Part shown: one piece after another, positions 4,889 through 7,507 of the stretch | Numbering within the stretch: position 1 is the stretch's first letter | How the letters are laid out: every line of letters starts with the position of its first letter | DNA from: Actinomycetota bacterium | GTDB taxonomy: Bacteria; Actinomycetota; Acidimicrobiia; Acidimicrobiales; Microtrichaceae | DNA: 7,507 nt | Reading direction: 5' to 3' | NCBI GenBank assembly: GCA_005777415.1 | Contig: SXMI01000246.1 | Coordinates: 1-7,507, forward strand | Notes under the pieces: generated by a model | What the model was told of the DNA's origin: nothing | The model's database searches: none | What the model saw: only the letters and a program-made list of their open reading frames with translations | Made by a program: the position numbers and the translations under genes

Positions 4889-7282
4889 GTGGCATCGGGC
4901 GACGTCGAACTGGGAGCGGACTGGAGGGTCGACGGGCTGACCGGGGCCGAGGTGGCGTCCCGGGTGTCCGACGGTCGGACGAACCACGTCCCGGCGGCGC
5001 CGACCCGCACGACCGGCCAGATCCTCCGGGCCAACCTGCTCACGCCCGTCAACGCCATCGTGGGTGTGCTGTTCGTCCTGGTCGTCGTGGCCAACGGGGT
5101 CGGCCCGGACGCCCTGTTCGTCGGCGTGATCGTCGCCAACTCGCTCATCGGGACGTTCCAGGAGGTGCGCGCCCGGGCGGCGCTCGACCGCCTCGCCGTG
5201 CTGAACACGCCTCGCGCACTCGTCATCCGCGAGGGGTCCGAGACCGAGATCGCAGTGGGTGACGTCGTCGCCGACGACCTGCTCGTCCTGGCGCCCGGAC
5301 GGCAGGTGGTCGTGGACGGCGAGGTGGTCGACGAGGCGGGCCTGGAGCTCAACGAGTCGCTGCTGACCGGTGAGATCGACCCGATCCGCAAGCACGAGGG
5401 CGACGAGGTCCTCTCGGGCAGCTTCGTGGCCGCCGGCACCGGGACGTTCCGGGCGACCCGGGTCGGGGCGCAGTCCTACGCGTCACGGCTCGCCGACGAC
5501 GCGCGTCGCTTCACCCTGGTGCACTCGGAGCTGCGCACGGGAGTGAACCGGATCCTCGAGTTCCTCATGCTGGCGATCCCGCCCGTGGCGATCATCCTGC
5601 TGCTCCGGTCGCTGGCGAGCCAGGACTGGCAGGAGGCGCTCACCGGCGTGGTGGCGGCCTGCGTGGCGATGGTGCCCGACGGGCTGGTGCTGCTCACCAG
5701 CGTGGCGTTCATGGCCGGCGTGGTGAAGCTGTCCCGACGCAACGCGCTGCTCCGCGAGCTGGCGTCCGTCGAGCTGCTCGCGCGGGTCGACACGCTGTGC
5801 CTCGACAAGACCGGGACGATCACGACCGGAGAGATCGTCTACGCCGGTGTCGACGTGCTGCCCGACGACGGGGGCGGGCCGGTCGACGACGTCCTGGCGG
5901 CAGCAGCGGCCGCCGACCCCGACCCGAACGCCACCATGCGGGCCGTGGCCGCCGGCCACTCCGACCCGCCGGAGTGGACGGTGCTCGACACCGTGCCGTT
6001 CTCCTCGGCCCGGAAGTACTCGGCGGTCGAGTGGCAGGACCACGGCGCGGCCTACCTCGGTGCGCCGGAGATCCTGGCCGGCGGGGACGAGCGGGTCGTG
6101 GCTGCGGTCGAGGCCCAGGCGGCGCTCGGCCGGCGGGTCGTGCTGATCGCCACGTCGGGGGCCATCGCCCGCGACGCAGCGGGTCTGCCCGATGGCCTGC
6201 CGGCGGACCTCGAGCCGCGGGCGCTGGTGCTCCTCGAGGACAGCATCAGGATCGACGCCCCCGAGACGCTCGCCTACTTCGTCGACCAGGGCGTCGACGT
6301 GAAGGTGATCTCCGGCGACCATCCCGAGACCGTCGCCGCCGTGGCGGGCCGGGCGGGCGTGCCGGGGGCCGAGGCCCACGTGAGCGCACGGGACCTGCCC
6401 GAGGACCCCGAGGAGCTGGCCGACGCCCTCGAGTCCAACGCCGTGTTCGGGCGGGTGACCCCCCAGCAGAAGCGGGCCATGGTGCAGGCGCTGCAGTCGC
6501 GGGGACGCACCGTGGCGATGACCGGTGATGGTGTCAACGACGTGCTGGCGCTCAAGGACGCCGACATGGGTATCGCCATGGGTGACGGATCGGCGGCCAC
6601 CCGCGCGGTGGCCCAGCTGGTCCTGCTCGACAACCGGTTCTCGGTCCTGCCCGGCGTCCTCGCCGAGGGTCGGCGGGTCATCAACAGCGTCGAGCGCGCC
6701 GCGAACCTGTTCATCTACGGCACCGTCTACTCGGCCACGATCGCCCTCGTGATCGCGGCGTTCGGGGCGCAGTATCCGTTCCTGCCCCGCCACCTGACGA
6801 TCGTTCGCACCCTGTCGGTCGGTCTCCCGGGTCTGGTGCTGGCGCTCGCGCCGGACCCGCGCCGGGCCCGGACCGGGTTCGTCCGGCGGGTCGTCCGCTT
6901 CGCCGTGCCGGCCGGACTCGTGGCGGCGGTGGCGTCGCTCGTCGTGTACGCCGCGGCGCTCCGCGACGAGGGGCTCAGCCTGGTCGAGGCCCGGACCGCC
7001 ACCACGATCACCCTGCTGGGCGTGGGACTGGCGATCCTGTTGCAGCTCACCCGGTCGCTGCCGCCGTGGCGCTGGGCGCTCGTGGGTGTGATGGGGGCCT
7101 CGATCCTGGTCGTGCTCACCGTGCCGTTCCTGTCGGAGTTCTTCGAGCTCGACATGCCGAGCGGGTCGACCTGGGCGGTGATCGCAGCGGTGGTCGTGGT
7201 CGCCGGCATTGCGGTCCGGTTCATCCCGGTCACCGCCGACGACCCGGCCGACGCCGGCGACCCGGCGGAGGCCGGCGCCTGA
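4889..7282 (+). CDS. ctpE: CtpE-type cation-translocating P-type ATPase (probably Ca2+)
   Basis: ATP-driven cation pump of the inner membrane, 797 aa, the length I recall for mycobacterial CtpE, which is linked to Ca2+ uptake. Landmarks in order: GLTGAEVASRVSDGRTN (16-32), helices M1-M2 (about 55-90), actuator motif LLTGEIDP (158-165, TGE intact), M3-M4 with MVPDGLVLL (261-269), phosphorylation site CLDKTGT (304-310, D306), nucleotide-binding FSSARKYS (371-378) and GAPE (391-394, preceding Lys replaced by Leu), ISGDHPE (474-480), hinge MTGDGVND (544-551), then M5-M10. There is no N-terminal heavy-metal domain and no CPC motif, arguing against Cu/Zn P1B pumps. The usual PEGL of M4 is PDGL (D264). 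The frame is open upstream to 4430 through the VIT gene, but the TACGCT-N6-GTG arrangement and family similarity place the start at 4889. The C-terminus ends in a short acidic Asp/Ala repeat. Substrate is inferred from family. Confidence 0.88.
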   Translation: MASGDVELGADWRVDGLTGAEVASRVSDGRTNHVPAAPTRTTGQILRANLLTPVNAIVGVLFVLVVVANGVGPDALFVGVIVANSLIGTFQEVRARAALDRLAVLNTPRALVIREGSETEIAVGDVVADDLLVLAPGRQVVVDGEVVDEAGLELNESLLTGEIDPIRKHEGDEVLSGSFVAAGTGTFRATRVGAQSYASRLADDARRFTLVHSELRTGVNRILEFLMLAIPPVAIILLLRSLASQDWQEALTGVVAACVAMVPDGLVLLTSVAFMAGVVKLSRRNALLRELASVELLARVDTLCLDKTGTITTGEIVYAGVDVLPDDGGGPVDDVLAAAAAADPDPNATMRAVAAGHSDPPEWTVLDTVPFSSARKYSAVEWQDHGAAYLGAPEILAGGDERVVAAVEAQAALGRRVVLIATSGAIARDAAGLPDGLPADLEPRALVLLEDSIRIDAPETLAYFVDQGVDVKVISGDHPETVAAVAGRAGVPGAEAHVSARDLPEDPEELADALESNAVFGRVTPQQKRAMVQALQSRGRTVAMTGDGVNDVLALKDADMGIAMGDGSAATRAVAQLVLLDNRFSVLPGVLAEGRRVINSVERAANLFIYGTVYSATIALVIAAFGAQYPFLPRHLTIVRTLSVGLPGLVLALAPDPRRARTGFVRRVVRFAVPAGLVAAVASLVVYAAALRDEGLSLVEARTATTITLLGVGLAILLQLTRSLPPWRWALVGVMGASILVVLTVPFLSEFFELDMPSGSTWAVIAAVVVVAGIAVRFIPVTADDPADAGDPAEAGA

Positions 7283-7300
7283 GGCGCGGTGCGGTTCAGG
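7278..7300. terminator. small inverted repeat spanning two converging stop codons
   Basis: CCTGA (7278-7282) and TCAGG (7296-7300) are inverted copies separated by 13 bp, and each contains the stop codon of one of the converging genes. The stem is only 5 bp with no T-run, so termination is a positional guess. Confidence 0.25.
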
Positions 7301-7507
7301 TGGTCGGTCGGAGGAAGGCCGCCAGCAGTGCGGCGGCGGTGACGACCGTGGCCCCGAGCACACCGGCGGCGGCGGGCACCCCGAGTTCACCGAGGAGGTC
7401 GGCGAGCGGGGGGACCGACGCGACGGCCCCGGCCGCCGCGATGCCCGCGCACAGCAGGTCCAGCCCGGCGTGGGTGGGGCTCGGCGCCGGCGACCGGGCG
7501 CCGAAGC
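7296..7507 (-). CDS. C-terminal fragment of an unidentified membrane protein
   Basis: A minus-strand frame is open from the right window edge to the TGA at 7296-7298 (70 complete codons). The peptide is a polar linker (FGARSPAPSPTHA) followed by two hydrophobic segments around LLCAGIAAAGAVASV and VPAAAGVLGATVVTAAALLAAFL, ending LRPTT. This looks like the last two helices of a transporter such as an MFS permease, but there is no diagnostic motif and I assign no family. It converges on the P-type ATPase with a 13-bp gap. Third positions are strongly GC, supporting coding. Confidence 0.65.
   Translation of the reverse strand, partial: FGARSPAPSPTHAGLDLLCAGIAAAGAVASVPPLADLLGELGVPAAAGVLGATVVTAAALLAAFLRPTT

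Noticed and set aside
7241..7279. Imperfect 18-bp tandem repeat at the end of the ATPase gene
   Set aside because: It encodes a disordered Asp/Ala tail (DPADAG, DPAEAG), which is ordinary slippage in GC-rich coding sequence and not a separate element.
5483..7390. 635-aa minus-strand open frame
   Set aside because: It is antisense to the P-type ATPase, with low-complexity His/Arg/Gly/Asp composition and no recognisable domain, as expected from GC-biased third positions.

Overview
The window is about 70% G+C with strongly GC-biased third codon positions, frequent GTG starts and tightly packed genes. With an actinobacterial-type ApbE, a CtpE-like P-type ATPase and an Rpf-like secreted muralytic enzyme, this points to a high-GC actinobacterium. 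Acidimicrobiia is my guess, weakly supported. There are no tRNA, rRNA, insertion sequence or CRISPR signals, so this looks like ordinary chromosomal backbone.

Layout, left to right. Positions 1-153 hold the Pro/Thr-rich end of an unidentified gene, overlapping the start of an ApbE-type FAD:protein FMN transferase (147-1121, +). A 152-bp convergent gap with small hairpins follows. Next comes a minus-strand cluster in transcription order: a soluble-diiron-like, histidine-box membrane acyl-CoA desaturase (stop at 2377), a 98-aa three-helix membrane protein (2051-2347) and a potassium-type ion channel with a TVGYGD filter (1274-2044). All three are membrane proteins and the last two are 6 bp apart. 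A regulatory gap of at least 209 bp separates the desaturase from a divergent secreted transglycosylase (3594-4103, +). The gap contains a CRP/FNR-like palindrome, a second operator-like palindrome and candidate promoters facing both ways. The transglycosylase converges on a VIT1/CCC1-family Fe/Mn transporter (4121-4822, -). That gene diverges from a CtpE-type P-type ATPase (4889-7282, +) across only 66 bp. At the right edge is the C-terminus of an unidentified minus-strand membrane protein (7296 to the window end).

How the genes may work together: the desaturase, small membrane protein and channel could form a membrane-adaptation operon. VIT and CtpE form a divergent cation-transport pair. 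Three genes (2347-, 4822-, 4889+) have a TANNNT hexamer exactly 6 bp before the start codon, the arrangement expected for leaderless transcripts.

I found no convincing undescribed multi-gene system. The most interesting material is regulatory: the 3384-3594 gap, the desaturase start (which may be a non-canonical AUC), and the shared VIT/CtpE promoter region.
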